From: Ceratodon purpureus
Taxonomy: Eukaryota; Streptophyta; Bryopsida; Pseudoditrichales; Ditrichaceae
Assembly (NCBI GenBank): GCA_014871385.1
Contig: CM026431.1
Location: 16,713,657 to 16,777,656 of the forward strand
DNA length: 64,000 nt
Reading direction: 5' to 3'
In this document: positions 36,587-49,111 of the stretch, piece by piece
How positions within the stretch are numbered: the stretch's first letter is position 1
Layout of the letters: each line of letters opens with the position of its first letter
Made by a program: the position numbers and the translations under genes
Notes under the pieces: generated by a model
Seen by the model: the letters and a program-made list of their open reading frames with translations, nothing else
What the model was told of the DNA's origin: nothing
The model's database searches: none

Positions 36587-37614
36587 AATTTAATTTTTTT
36601 AAAAAAAAAAAAAATCTCAAAGGCAATTAGCTAGTGAGTGATATAAAAAAACCCAAAAGGTAGTTAAGCAAAATACTTGGACTTGTCCAATGAATAGAAA
36701 AAAATCATTTTAAACATCATGAGTACATTTTCCGTTGTCTGGTGCAAAAAATTATATTCTTGAAATTTTTTAGCAATTTTTATTTAAATTCAAAAAAAAC
36801 AAACATTCAAAATTGACATCATAAGAACCTACCCAAAATGTGAAAAAACATGTTCTAGAATTATTTTTCTTTAAGGGTTAAGCTTACCTTTATTCTTGAT
36901 TATTGTAGTAACTCTTTCAATATTTATTAGAATTTGATGAGAATTTTTTATTTGAAAGATCTTGCAAATTTCTACTTTTTCTAAAAGTTCTAAAAATATA
37001 AGAAAATTATTGAGGTGATAAGAACCTACCTATTGAGGTGATATGAACCTGTTTTAGACCTCTTAGTCCTTTTTAAGGGGTTAAAGAGAAAATGCTAAGT
37101 GACATTGTTCACAGCTATATTTAGAAATGAGCACAAAGAATTTAACCGTTTTTGAAATTCAACAAATTTATTACTTTGAAAAGCAATAAAAGCTTTGAAA
37201 CATTTTCAAGCAAAATTGAAACATGTTACCATTTTTAATGGAGTACTTATTTTTTTGTAAATGATGTAGTACCGGCAATATGGATTATATGATAGCAAAA
37301 TTTGTTGCACTTCTACCAATTATGTGATGCTAAGAAAATTAGAACTAATTTTTGCTGAACCATGTGAACTTCAATGAAATGAATGCTAACGGCATGCGAG
37401 GCCCGTGGGCCATGGGCAAAGGGATGGACCTTCTCGGCATGCTTAATCAATAAATATGAAATAGAAAAATGCGATACACAAGACCAACGACATTGGACAG
37501 AGAACGGGCATTTTTACCACGAGAAGAGTGAACGAACAACACAAGCAACACAAGCTTAATCTGGAGAAGGAACGTCTACTAGGGTTAAGCGGGAAACCTG
37601 TGAAGTTGTGGACT
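35202..37614. other. AT-rich gene-free block
   Basis: The block is very AT-rich with poly-T and poly-A runs and no credible exon. It contains a T8-9A periodic tract (35775-35818), a T25 run (36556-36580), and a 20-odd-bp near-duplicate (ATTGAGGTGAT...GAACCT) around 37010-37050. An AGGGGTTAA end at 37076-37084 resembles the TTAA-type terminus described at 51.5 kb. From 37380 composition turns genic; this is the KDPG aldolase 3' flank. Confidence 0.5.
35775..35818. repeat. (T8-9A)n periodic tract
   Basis: About five units of eight or nine T followed by A make an AT-only minisatellite-like run. Confidence 0.9.
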
Positions 37615-40364
37615 CTAGATTACAGCTCTGAACCTTTGGCCATTCCTAGTGTATTTCAAAGTACTTGAATCTACTCTTTCAGAATTAGCAGCTACAGTAG
37701 CTACTCTCTTTGCTCGATCTGCGATTTGGTCATAGTCATGCTGCACAAGAGCAGTCTTGTTGAAAATGGCATCAGATGTTACCACTGCGGTCGAGCCCAC
37801 TTGCAAATAACTCTCCACCGCATCTACATCCAGGAAGGAATCGGACCAAAGTTCAATGAGCGGATCCAAAAATTAATCTAATGGACTGCATCCAGGAATT
37901 TCAACTACTGCATGCTGTGAAATTTCAAAGGACACTGTTGATTTTCCAAACTTCAAGCGCATATGCAGATAGTTGAAAGTCACTGACTAAGCAAAGAACT
38001 CGAGAGTTGCCACATATGCGATACTCACCCAAAGATATGCCGTTTGCAGGAATGATCGGTAGGCTTGGGAACAACAGCTTCAACATTTTCACGTATTGAA
38101 TACCTCCCATAAGAGATACTGGGTATAACTGCAAGATGTAAAAACTTTGTGCATGGGGACTTCCAAAGTTCGGCATCCCTAACTCATATATAACAGCAGC
38201 AAATTGTACAACAATCATCGTTTCCAAATGGACAATCAGCATAGTAATCCTGAGAGAAGGGCCAATTTATGAATTGCATGATCTTTACCTTCACACACGA
38301 GGCTCCCCATCTACGAGCTTGGAGAATCTGCATAGAAAAAAGCACATTCATCAGATATCCACGACAAAGAACAGCTCAAGATATTGTTAGTAGTGTAAAT
38401 GAACTCCAAGGATTCTATCATCATCTGCATGTTAAGGGTCAAGCCCATTGTGTGTATGTAACAAGATGCCATTTGAATGTAAGAAAGGGATTCCATCAAA
38501 CCTCAGATGGAGTCATTGCGCCTGGAATAAATAGAACAGTAGAACTGGTATGGACTTGAATAAGTTCCTGTGCCAACAGAACTCGTAAGATGTAGTAAAT
38601 ATGCACTTAACCTCAAATCCGCTACAAGTACAATAGTAACCTCAGATGCAATCCACCAAACCAACTCCGTATTTTATTTTGTGATTTTCTTGATTAAAAA
38701 TTTTAAGCACAGAATATAAAACCTGATCAGTAACGGGGCTCATCAGGAAAGTTGCCCCTGCTTCTTTGGCTATTTCTGCATCCTGCCATGTCAAGACTGT
38801 TCCAGCCTGCAGTCAGAGTGACCGGACAAGTAAGATCGTCGAAAGATGTCTGTAACGAACTAGCCTAATAATGCACTTCAGAACAAATCGCCATACCTAT
38901 GCAAAGTAAGCGAGAAAATGAACAGCAGCATCTCAAAGTTCATCATATAGTTACCGGATCACCTTCAAATGCTAAATATTACGTTGTATGGATTAGAGTA
39001 AATATCATGCTAGGAATTAGAATACTCGCCAAACTTGCTTCTAAGCAAAAGTTGGATGAACAATGTTATCCACCAATAAGGCAGTTAAGGTTACAATTGA
39101 ACACACCCCAATAGTTGCTGATGGATACTCATGTACAAGTCTCTTGATGACCTACAGAGGAGCATAACCACGCCCTTAGATGGTGAAATGATAAAATAGC
39201 CATGGCAGTTATTTCCAACAAAATACTCGTGTCAATCCAACGAATGATTATGAAAAGTTGTCATTGGGATCATATTCACGGCTAACCTGGGAAGCCCCCG
39301 GTGTCCTCATTGTAACCTCCAACTGCACGTCAATGACCAGTCACACCCAGTAAATATGACAAACAGGAAATCAAGCAAACAGTCCGCTGAGATCTTGACT
39401 TGAGAGGCATAAGCCACAATAAGAGCCAGAGTCGTGCTGCTATGCGAGCATTAGGTCACCGTAAGTTTCCGCTTTGGTTTTGTGGAATCTGTATTCGTAT
39501 CAATTCGGCAAACTCTGACTGACCTTTGAAGCTACCAACAATCTCTGCCATTAAACCCTATCATTTAGCACTGAAGAAAATTCCCTAACAGAAAGAAACT
39601 GGCAAGGCAGAGAAAAGTACCACAGAAATTCCACCGTCCAGAGCTGCACGCCCAGCACTAACAGCAACTTCTTCACTGCACAACCCCACTTGCAAATGTC
39701 ATCTGGAGTTGGCACTACACGGAACTCAATCCATGGTCTACAGCAAAATCGGACAAAATTCTCGCCATATCCATTTTGCTGCTTGATTTATTTTATTCAA
39801 AACTAAAAGTAAAGACATTCAAAGCTGACTTCCTTGTCTAAAATTTGATGCAAATCAACCGAAATCGTGATTGAAGAGCCTTAAACCCTATACCCCTCGC
39901 TGAAGTCCTGCAACTGCCAAAGGGAATGACGCTGTAGATTTGCAGGACAGAAAGAGGCGCCGAGGACGGACTTACTTCTCGGAGCGCAGGCAAGCAATGG
40001 CACCACAGGACTGGATGCGCTCGAATGTGGCTTTCCTCGCCAAGAAAGCACCCACATCGTCGGAACCGGACCACGAAGTGCGAAATTCCTGATGACCATT
40101 CGCCGCTGCTTTCCCGTAGCCGTGCTGCTCGTTGCTGATGCGTTCGCGTTCCGCAACGGCACTCATCGCCTGAATTGCATGCTTCCTCGATGCCAGCAAT
40201 CTGTGTCGCTGCACAGGCGACGCGGCAGCAGCAAGGGCAGCATCCTGTGTAAATCTAGAGGAGAGAGCGAAGTGGGGGGCGCACAAGGACTCGGGTGGGC
40301 GCGTGGTCGGAAGTCGAGCAGGCACCTGTAGCCCGGCAGACAAGGAGGAATTGTACGCATCCAT
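37615..40364 (-). CDS. KDPG/KHG aldolase (Entner-Doudoroff aldolase), probably plastid
   Basis: Nine exons (minus): 40364-39976, 39675-39621, 39322-39287, 39151-39107, 38806-38723, 38567-38502, 38327-38289, 38128-38029, 37823-37615; 340 aa. The first 90 or so residues are Ser/Ala-rich and look like a transit peptide. The TIM barrel follows: IACLR, then LEVTMRTPGA with the catalytic Glu (about E150), GAGTVLTWQDA, FLMSPV, FIPGAMTPSE, and GASCVKLYPVS with the Schiff-base Lys (about K238), then PANGIS and the last strand with VTSDAIF. The enzyme splits 2-keto-3-deoxy-6-phosphogluconate into pyruvate and glyceraldehyde-3-phosphate. Both catalytic residues are present. Compartment is inferred. A G33 run lies 130 bp upstream. 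Confidence 0.93.
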
Positions 40365-40491
40365 GGACGCCGTCTCTCCAGCTCTGCTACCTGCTTCAGA
40401 TTTCGAGCGTCGACTGACGAAGAATCAATCTAAGGTAGGGAGACCCACAGGAGCCATCCGCAAACTGAATATCGTAATTGTAAGTGGCACG

Positions 40492-40526
<35 letters not shown>

Positions 40527-41457
40527 GGTGGTTTACGTCCTCGTCGAAAATCGGGATTCCGCAGCGCAACTCCGGGCTGACTCGCTCTTCCATTTTGTCT
40601 GTTTGCAAGTTGCACTTGCCACTATTAGCCCGCCTTATCCACTTGTGCCACACTTCGGTTTCTTACCCTTTCCATGTCATGGCCAACCGAATGTGCACTC
40701 CCGAGTACCAACTGTAACGCATCTACCTTGTCTCCTTCACCCAAGTCTGTTCCATCTTTCAACGGTGTGCAGCGCAGCGATGGCTGACAATAACAGCACA
40801 ACCCTTCAGGATTTGCACAACCGCAATCACTTCTGCCTCTTCCACACTTCATCACAGGCCCAATGCACATGTCCAATTTACCCCATGGTGAAGAACTGAA
40901 TCAAAAAACTCTGCTCCACTACACTTCTATATTCAACGAGTTTGTTAAATCAAATTCAGCACCATGATGTGAATCCCACTATTCAAACAAGTTTCCCATT
41001 CCACCATGTTGCGAGACTTGAACGATGGGACTCTTCCACACCAAATTGAAACTGTAGGGCTATGTAGACCTAAAAGAAAATGAAAACGAAACATGGGAAG
41101 ATTTTTTCTCAACATGATTTATATTCATAGCCAAAGGGAAACAAAATTGGTTTGGAAACTTAGTTCCTGTTCCTACCGTCCCTGCTGTCATGTTTAGATT
41201 CCTACCGTTTCTACCTATATGTGTACATGATAGGAATGCTTAATGGAACAGTTCTACAGCTAAAAACGGAGTATTAAGCAGTAGTATCACCAGTCCCCTT
41301 CGATTCTACTCTAATCAAGGGGATGATAGGTTACCAACTCGACAATACCAGTACAGTATGTCCAATATGTTGGACCCCTGAGTGGTGGATTAATGACTGG
41401 GTAAATAGACCCTGTTATAACAATGAAATTTAACCTACGATTGATCCGGAGCCTAAA
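40365..41457. promoter_or_regulatory. KDPG aldolase upstream region and DPE2 3' flank
   Basis: No gene is supported. The left part is the upstream region and leader of the aldolase (minus) and carries a G33 homopolymer at 40493-40525. The right part should be DPE2 3' UTR. Short Gly- or Pro-rich frames come from the G tract. Confidence 0.5.
40493..40525. repeat. Poly-G tract of 33 bases
   Basis: An uninterrupted G33 on the plus strand (C33 on the sense strand of the minus-strand aldolase gene) lies about 130 bp before its start codon. Such a run can form a G-quadruplex and is prone to length error in assembly. Confidence 0.95.
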
Positions 41458-44400
41458 CTACACAGCTGAGACAAGCGATCGAGTTCTATACCCAATTTCA
41501 ACCACGTGCTTCTTATCATCCAATACTCTACCTGAGACGGATCTCTCCAATAAAGGCTTGTTCTCATCTAAGACCTTTCCTGAAACAGTTCTGTTTACCA
41601 GCTGCCTCACATCAGGAACTTTCACGGCTGGATCACTTGCGGAGTTATTAGACACATTGACTTCTTTCAGATCCTTGGCACTGGCTCGGCCGCTGCTTAC
41701 AACAAGATCACCAATTGTACCAATGAAATCATCGTCACCCAAAAGTGTCTCCAGGGGAACATGTACTCCTGTAGCAACACAAGAGTTTGTATCAGACACT
41801 GCAGTAGAAAGCATTTACATGCAGATTAGGAAAAAAGTATACTGAAGAGACGCACAGGCCTCATTTTCAACAAAATAAAACTCCTGAGTAACCATCTCGG
41901 GAAAAGCTAAAAGACGAAGACTTACTGAATCGCCAATAGTGTCTTGGATTCGTCGGGTCATTGATGGTCTCTTCGTTTGCAGGTCGATTGGCATAATCGT
42001 CCTTCAGTGCCATAAGATCCTGAAGGGGAAATATTGCCCACATAGACGGAGATTCAAGATGTTGCTGCAAAATAAGATTTGCAACACGCGGGTCACAGGT
42101 TTCAGGTGGAAGCTCATTAATGCCGAACATGTTCTTGAAGAACCGACCCCTCCTGTCTGCATCCTCTTCCCACCACGCTCGCATAGTAGAAGAATCGTGG
42201 CAAGATGGGGCACACACAGTCATATATTCATATTCAGCTGGATCACCGAACTCTTGTCCAGGAGCACTAGGCATGCGCTGGATTCTAAGACCCAGGAGTC
42301 CAAGCTCGCTCAATACCTATGTCAAGAAGTGCACAAATTAGTAGAGTTTTAAAGATGTGCGATATTAAACAGCAGAGTTTAAAGACCTAAACCCAATGGG
42401 ATATTAAATTAAAAGAGAAAAAACTCCATAAGCTTGATTGAGAACCATAAGGTTGACCAGCCACTCACCGGTTGCACACACGCCGGAACCATCCCAAGAT
42501 CTTCTCCGCAGCATAGCATATCAGACGAATTCAGTAAAGCAGGCAAAGTCTTGAGTGCATTCTCACGCCATAACTGCTCCTGACGATGGAAAAAGTAATC
42601 GTTGTACTTCCTCATCAAGACATCCTTGCTGAAATACACAGGAGTCGAATTAGGCCAGGAAGAACGACAATGTTTTCAACATTCCAACTCCCAAAACAAA
42701 GAGAACCGTTTATTAAGGTAAAATGGCGATTAACTTAACCAATCACACAACCGTTCAGATGGAAAGTGCTACCTGTGATCATCCAGCTCTGAAAAACTGG
42801 CTGTTTGGTCAAGACCAAAACGTGGGTAAAACATCGTTGGATTCTCAGAATCTCGCATAAGGAGGACTTCCTGCAAATGAATATACCATGGGAATATTTA
42901 GAGGGCGTGAAATCACTTCATTTGTCACCGAATCAATCTCAGGGCAACAAGGTAAAAATTTGAAAACTGCAGGTTTAAACTGGCCGGACGTGCTCATACA
43001 TGCAAGAGATCGAAGAGTCGGACTTGGTCCGCTTGTGCTTCTTGGACAGCGGTTTCAGGAGCATCATCCTCCAACGTCGTTGCAGCAACAATCTTTTTCT
43101 CGGTGTTGTATTCCTCTTTAAATTGATAGCACAAGTGCTCAAATTCATCAAAATATTTGTCAGCGATTTCGGTCCATCGATCACCAAATTTTCTGATAAG
43201 AATATGACACCGCACATACGGTGTACTCAACCGCTGGAAATCCCAAAGACCTTCTCTCTCCAATTCCTCCTGTAAAACGACAGAAAACGAATTCAGCTAT
43301 AGTACCTACATTTGAATAGCACGAAGTTTGTCCTTCTTAAGACCATGAAGAGCAAACCAGACGACGTGTTGATGATCCAACAACCATCACAAGTGCTGCA
43401 GTCAACTTACAGTGCTTAAAGGAATTGATGGTCTGAATCTTCCCATAAGACCCGTCACGGCATGGTCAGGCATCTCCCAAATACGGAAAAATCCTAATAC
43501 ATGGTCAATCCTGTACGCACTGAAGTACTTCGCCAGCTGGGAGAAGACATATACTCCGTGTTAGTAAATGGAAAGGGTAGATAAAAACATGGTTCACATA
43601 GACGAGAAAAAGCACAAGAAGTGATGCAACAGATCTGAGATGAACACCAAGGAAACTTGATGTCAATCTAACCTGAGATAGCCGAGCTCTCCACCAGCCA
43701 TAATTGTCTTTGGCCATTTCCTCCCAGATATAGGTCGGGAACCCCCAGTTCTGTCCATTCATATCAAAATAATCCGGTGGAGCACCAGTAGATGCAGTCA
43801 TGCGGAAAAGAGTGGGATATTGCCACGTATCAACACTGTTGCGATCCACACCAATAGGCAAATCGCCTTTGAGCACAACGTGCTTTTTCATGGCGTAGTC
43901 TCGCACTGCTGATAATTGAGAATGCAAGTGAAACTGGAGGTAATAACAGAACCCGACGGCGTCGTGATGATCCCCCTTAGGTGAGACGAGCTTTTCCAAC
44001 TGCAAACCAGTAGCACATGTTGGGCGGGGGGAAGTCACAACAAAAGCAAGCAACACATAACCATTGAACTTGGCACAACTACATGAAACAAATTTAGCAG
44101 AATAATTCGAAGCTTCAAATACATCAGTTTACAAATGACGCGTAGGAATTTGATAAAAAGAAAACCGCAGTACCTTCTCGGGAGTGAATTTCGCATACAA
44201 ACCCCACTGAGAATGATCTGCAGTTCCAAAAAGGTCACGCAAAAAGCAGAATGCAGCATAAGGTCGCAACCACTCCTGTAAAACAACGACACATTGATCA
44301 ATAAATAATTTTACAATATAAAAATATATCTATTATTAAAATTTTAAAAACCTACAGCCAAATAATCATTTCAGCAATAAGTATTTCTTAAAAGCTGTTT

Positions 44401-47095
44401 CAACTTCAGGACTTTGTTCGAGATAAACAAACTCACCTTATTCTCCTCGAAGTACTTTTTAAAAGTAGCTGAGCTGAATATTTGATTCTTCTCAAGACGG
44501 TAAACCCTCTTTGCAATAGATATCTTTGCCGCCATAGTTGCCTCATAATCAACTTCCTTTAAATCTAATTGCTTCCTGCTGTTCTCAATATCCACCTGCA
44601 AATAAAGCAACACTGTAGGTGATCAGAATCTTGAGGTGATGACCAGTTTCATTTACAGTTGATGTACCTCACAATGTAAGTGGTTCAAGTCTCCACCCAA
44701 CTTACCTTGATATCATTCGGAAGGTTTTTCGAGAGAGCTTGAAGCCGAAGGTATAGTGGGTGCAGTGCAAACACAGACAAAGAGCTGCACAAATGAAACA
44801 ATACCAAGAGAATTAGTCATATACAGATCACAACACATGCTTAGTCAAGGTTCGATCAACTCCTTGACATCAATAAGAGGATTATTGACCACAATGATCA
44901 GACACATATCCTAAAAATAAAAATGAAATAAAAAATCGATCAATCGAGATTTAAAAGCCACGCGATAAAATGAAGCGACAGATAAGAGGTTTTTCAATGA
45001 ATGATTTCGTTGGGATCCAAAATAATGCAGGAATCATTGAATGTAGTGAAGGTAGTACTGAAATACCTGTACGGATAAGAGTCCCACCACATCATGTTCA
45101 CAGAAGTGTCATTCACAGGCAACAACTGAACCAACCGCATTCCTGTCTTAGCCGCCATATCTACCAGAAGGTTCAGATCCAAGAACTCTCCCGCACCCAC
45201 ACTTTCTGCTGATCGCATAGAAAACACAGGTACAGCAACACCTGCGCCTCTCCATGGCTGAGTCTGTGGAAATCCATGTCCAGAAGGTTACTCCATGTCG
45301 AATTGGCACTTAGATAAGAATAATGTCAAGCCTTGTAAAACCAGAGTTCCTACTATAACAAGGGACCATTGTAAGCAATTCATAATCACCTCAAAGAAAC
45401 AAAGTAACAAAGAGAAACATTACAATCAGAACTGGGATTTCTGATAAATCAACAAGGTCTTCATGGGTAAAGGTTAGGTGGGCATACTCTGAAACTTCCA
45501 TCAGCTGCAATAATCATAGAGCTAGGCTTTTTTGTCGTTGAACTCAATGACAAGACTCGATTTTCACTATTTTCAAACGTATCCATCCCACTTTTGCTCT
45601 TCAAAAGATACTTGTATGACAACGGGAAGTCTTCTCTTGGAATGACTACCATACATTGCCAACTGGAACCACCCTCATTAGATAGAGGAATCGCTGCGGC
45701 ATTGTTCCATACACCCAATTCAGATGAACTGCCTGTGATAAAAATCTGAGAGCAACAATATGCACAACGCGTAGAGGTTAGTTTCGGTTGCTCCTTAAAA
45801 AAATCTCAATGTGGCTGTAAATTAAATGATTGAGGCAACTGAGACTAGTAAATTTCTAACGAACTAGCAACCAGAACAAATTGGTTTGCAGGATTTTACC
45901 GATTGATCGGAATCCAATATTGAGCACTTTATCTTGAATTGAACCACCACAGATTCTTCACATGAACAAGGGAGCACACAATCAGGAAAAGTTACAACAG
46001 CTATCGCAATAAACAGCAAAAGCTAAACATATTCCTTATTATGCGATACTTCAGTCTGTAAATTAGTGCTCAAGTGCTGAACAATGTCGACGATGAGCAA
46101 ACAAGTGTATTATGATACTCGCAGAAATCTCGAACACCACATTGTAACCAACCTGCTAGACTGAGAGGAATGGCAGGGATGCTTGAGGTCTTAGTTACAC
46201 CGTCTCCAACAGCTCTACATCTCTCTTCTCCGAACAGTACTTTTCTGTAAGCGTCTTTCGTCAAAAGCGTCTCAGAAGAATCCTGCGACACGGGACATTT
46301 CAAAACGGTTAACGACGGTACACATCGTTCAATGAAGAAAACGTAGGTGGAAAGGAAACGCACTGAATCCAGACGCGTAAAGTCCAGAAAGGCCAATTCA
46401 AGGAGGGACTTCACTAGAATATATTTAGAATTTTAAAATGATTTTAAGACTTAATTTCCTGTTTTCTTGATTACTTCAAAGCACAGAAGTGACCTATTGA
46501 GAACCAAATCTAGAGAATCGAGAACAAAGAGAAAGATCGTTGCAACGTAATAGACGGCGATTCAAATGATTTCCTACAAGTAGATATTTCTATTGATATA
46601 CTCTCAGATCCGCTGCTAAATAAAACACAAATTGCATTGTAGTATACAAAGTGTGCAGACCCGTTACGTGCTCCTTTCTTTCTTAGTCACATTGATGTGC
46701 GGAACACATAACTCGAAGGAATAAGTAGATACCTGCCACAAATCATGAACCTCCACAGTTGCTCCATTAGGAAGTCCGTCCGGAAATTTCAGAACTCGCT
46801 GGGCTCCAGACTCATGCCTTAACACGTGAAATCTATCGTCCACGACAACGTAATTGTATTCAGTTTCGAAATGCTCTGGTACCGAGATCGAAACCTGCCA
46901 CACGAGCACGTCACCTTCCTGATGAGGCGTCATACTCTGGCCCTTCTCTACGACACCAGCGCCTAGAAGTGCGTCGGATCCAACAATCATGAGGGTCTGC
47001 CCCCAGTGCGTCATGTACGGTAGTTTGAAGCGGACATTGACTCTCTTAAATCGGCGCATACTGCCCGTCCTTCCCAAGTCCCCTCCGCTCCCCAT
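41458..47095 (-). CDS. DPE2: Cytosolic 4-alpha-glucanotransferase DPE2
   Basis: 15 exons (minus): 47095-46733, 46282-46153, 45955-45900, 45745-45488, 45263-45067, 44784-44706, 44595-44437, 44275-44174, 43999-43673, 43536-43411, 43269-43000, 42870-42773, 42628-42469, 42316-41926, 41768-41458; 1008 aa. Two tandem CBM20 starch-binding domains (about 15-120 and 165-275) precede a GH77 catalytic domain: PWRGAGVAVPVFS, LLPVNDTS, RIDHVLG (nucleophile about D568), CGEDLG (acid/base about E764) and SCHDSSTMRAWWE (about D816). DPE2 takes maltose exported from plastids at night and moves one glucose to soluble heteroglycan. The order and motifs are those of plant DPE2, not plastid DPE1. Exon 3 uses acceptor GTGAAG, a weak site. 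The last 70 residues are not conserved and hold a short internal duplication. Confidence 0.96.
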
Positions 47096-48577
47096 CTTCC
47101 TCGGACGTAAGGAAAAAAGGCGACTAGGCGCACTCGAATTCGTGAACCGCGGTCCAAAAACAGAGGAGCGAGACCAAAAGTAGAGGGCAGCAAACAAATC
47201 AATACAGTATACGCAGTGTTGCTCCCTAGGTGAGTAGCGAAAGTAGAGACGTCCACGGGAGAGGAAAAAACAGCAGGAAGTCCGCAAGCAGAGTGAGGAG
47301 AGGAACAGAAAGAGGAAGGTGCAGGTGCAGTGAGAGGGTAGCCAGAGAGGAGGGGGGAGAGGCGCACGCAATTGCAAGGGGAGGTGGAGAAGAAGAGCGA
47401 GAACGACAAGGGAAAAGAGGAAAGGGAAGGGGGGGACGGGAATGAATGAGGGTGGAAACAGAGTATTGGCAGAGAGAGAGAGAGAGAGAGAGAGCGTGCA
47501 AGAAAGCGGAGTGCGGTGGAGCTTAGAAAAGTGCAGCAACAGAAAGCGAAAGGGCCAAGAGCGAGAGGGGCTGTGAGTGAGTGAGTGAGTGTGCGTCCTC
47601 GGAGAGGCCGCAAAGCACACAGAGGGAGAGAGACAGGGAGGTTGAGGTTTGAGAGCGGCAACGCCACTTCCACCAGACTCCACCAATGGGCCCAAGAAGG
47701 TCTCCCCGCCTACCGGCGTCGCTCCTTATACCCCCCTCCCCCACCCCACCCCACCCCACCCCACCCCCCAACCGACGGATGGATGGATGGATGGGTGGAT
47801 GGATGGATGAACGAACGGCCCCACTCACCAACGACGAACAGACGAACCAACTAATAGACCCAACTTGTAACGATCATTCTCACGAAATCATTGTTTGCCA
47901 TGGCCATAGGCCCATAGCCATCAACTTTGGTAAAAGGGCCACTCCCACTCCAATCCTTCCAAAGGGCAGTGCTGGCGCCCCCATTCGTTTTCCCTCCGTC
48001 GCTCGTGTTTCTGCCTCCCTTGGGGGCCGCCCCCATGGCCGCTACGTGGAACCTGCGCCCCCCCGACCCCCCCTTCTTCCCCGGGTGGCCCCCACTCACC
48101 CCCTCCCTCCCTCCCTCGCTCCTTTCTACCCCCAGATAACTCCTTTGCTCTCTGCTTGCCAGTTGGCGAGTTTCTGCGGTTAATTTTTTTCCTGGGCCCA
48201 ACTTACTTTACTCCCAAGAGAAGGGTGGAGGGTGGGATGTGTCATTTGTTTGTACCCCCCTTCTCCCCTCCTTCCCTCATGTGGTCGCCATGCCAGTGCT
48301 CCGCTGCTGCACTGCCATGTGGAGTTCTCTGTGTGTGGTAATCTTCCACTTCTCTCTTTTTCTGTCTCGTCCACACCCAGACGTGGAGGGATTTGCTTGC
48401 ATGTGCCCTGGCTGGCTGGTGCCAGCCCTCTTTACTCCCTTGGGTTCCCCTCCTTCTCAATCACCCCTCGTACCACTGTACTCTACACTCTACTGTACAA
48501 GTTTGATGGCATATATCAAATCAGAACAGCTTCACTGATCATGTGCTTCGTGGTAAGCAAACAAAGCAGGAAAATAA

Positions 48578-48622
<45 letters not shown>

Positions 48623-48700
48623 ATATAATATTCATAAAATTGACCTTTGGAAATGAATTTCAATTATTATTTTTATTAAGAATCCATGCAGAAAATGTGA
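47096..48700. promoter_or_regulatory. DPE2 leader and upstream region, rich in simple repeats
   Basis: No independent gene is supported. On the minus strand 47100-47700 is CT-rich leader; the frame stays open about 200 codons upstream of the DPE2 ATG, but the predicted residues are low-complexity Ser/Leu/Pro. Simple repeats: (GA)n at about 47475-47494, a GGATG/GATG run at about 47775-47810, C-rich stretches at 47728-47770 and 48058-48120, and (CAA)n at 48581-48622. Confidence 0.45.
48581..48622. repeat. (CAA)n microsatellite
   Basis: About 14 perfect CAA units in an intergenic region. Confidence 0.96.
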
Positions 48701-49069
48701 CTCCTTGAATGATTGAAATCTGCTGCTCCTTGATTGATCAGTTTCAGCTGGACACTCCAGCCTGCAGAGCCATCACAGTCTGGAGCTGAACCAACTAACT
48801 GTAAGGTAAGATGGAAGACTGACTGACTGGGTTGACATCCTGGCATCCAGAGTAGCTGAGAGTGTAAACAACGGTGACAGCTCCATGTTACTAAGCTTAC
48901 TTCAAAGCATGGTGATCAAATAACATACCCACAAGTGTGCTTCTCTGCGGTTGGAACTTGGCATTACTATGTTCTTCAAATTTGGCTACATTTGAATCTA
49001 TCAACTGAACAACGGCTGCACCCAATTGGTCCATGCAACTTTTAAGTTTGTAGGGTGGAAACATTCTCG

Positions 49070-49111
49070 TTGATGCTGCACTTTCAAAGGTTGATGCTGC
49101 ACTTTCAAAGG
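49070..49111. repeat. 21-bp tandem duplication
   Basis: Two perfect adjacent copies of a 21-bp unit beginning TTGATGCTGC. It keeps the reading frame of a short minus-strand open frame (48897-49151) of unknown nature. Confidence 0.9.

Noticed and set aside
40484-40717. Gly-rich and Pro-rich open frames
   Set aside because: They are produced by the G33 homopolymer.
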